Shown piece by piece: positions 5,498 to 5,653 of a stretch of DNA of 5,653 bases. The translations under genes and the position numbers were made by a program. Source of the DNA: Gammaproteobacteria bacterium (GTDB taxonomy: Bacteria; Pseudomonadota; Gammaproteobacteria; GCA-001735895); assembly GCA_027293245.1 (NCBI GenBank), contig JAPUFZ010000342.1, positions 1 through 5,653 of the forward strand. The letters are read 5' to 3'. Position 1 is the stretch's first letter. Every line of letters begins with the position of its first letter. The notes under the pieces are model-generated. The model was not told the DNA's origin, did not search any database, and saw only the letters and a program-made list of their open reading frames with translations.

Positions 5498-5653
5498 TTA
5501 CTGGGCCATAGCCTGCAGATTGCGAGCTTGTCCGAATTGTTGCCGTAGCATGATAAAAGTTCCGTAGTAATAAGGTGTATCTAACATGGAATGCGACTCA
5601 GGATGCATGATTTGATTGCCCTTTAGGCGCATTTTTGGTTTAATTCTTGACGT
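5498..5653 (-). CDS. Possible 3' end of an unidentified gene, cut by the window edge
   Basis: A minus-strand frame is open from the window edge to a TAA at 5500-5498, 51 codons, ending in RNLQAMAQ. It includes LDTPYYYGTFIMLRQQF. The stop lies 77 bp upstream of the peptidase start. An ATG inside it at 5632 would give a 44-residue product. I recognise no family. The segment is rich in Met and aromatic residues and leans to A/T at third positions compared with the operon genes. It may be a real gene tail, a short ORF or chance. Confidence 0.2.
   Translation of the reverse strand, partial: TSRIKPKMRLKGNQIMHPESHSMLDTPYYYGTFIMLRQQFGQARNLQAMAQ

Overview
The window looks like chromosomal DNA from a non-enteric gammaproteobacterium. 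The evidence is a minus-strand run of birA, a type III pantothenate kinase gene (coaX) and a SPOR-domain gene, leading to a tRNA-Thr(UGU). That is the layout known upstream of the tRNA/tufB/secE/nusG region in Pseudomonas and relatives; enterics carry the unrelated coaA kinase at this place. Base composition appears roughly balanced, and I cannot name a genus.

Layout, left to right. Positions 1-225 hold no gene I recognise, only three tandem 11-bp units at 140-172. A complete tRNA-Thr with encoded CCA lies at 226-301 on the minus strand. It is served by a sigma70-type promoter with a GC-rich discriminator (386-414). Positions 419-519 are a decayed copy of the last 29 codons of the SPOR gene. 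A plus-strand toxin-antitoxin pair follows: a ribbon-helix-helix antitoxin (593-838) and a MazF/PemK RNase toxin (828-1175). The rest, to 5420, is a tightly packed minus-strand operon transcribed right to left: an M61-type peptidase with a PDZ domain, birA, coaX and a membrane-anchored SPOR protein. The three gene junctions are a 4-nt gap, a 1-nt overlap (TAATG) and a 4-nt overlap (ATGA). Positions 5421-5653 hold the operon's upstream region and perhaps the tail of another minus-strand reading frame.

How the genes fit together: BirA attaches biotin to carboxylase subunits, and CoaX commits pantothenate to coenzyme A. Both therefore feed acetyl-CoA carboxylase and lipid synthesis. The SPOR protein probably binds septal peptidoglycan, and the M61 peptidase probably acts on cytoplasmic peptides.

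The main discovery is that the toxin-antitoxin module sits in reverse orientation between the SPOR gene and the tRNA promoter, bracketed by direct repeats of about 101 bp. The repeats are two copies of the SPOR gene's 3' end, 811 bp apart, with no indel across the coding part. One copy completes the intact gene and the other is drifting as a pseudogene. This is the footprint of an insertion that restored the gene end it entered, without any recombinase gene inside. Further points are a 12-bp tandem repeat that supplies both the stop of the peptidase gene and the start of birA, a degenerate DNA-binding domain in BirA, and paired 9-bp repeats around the antitoxin Shine-Dalgarno.
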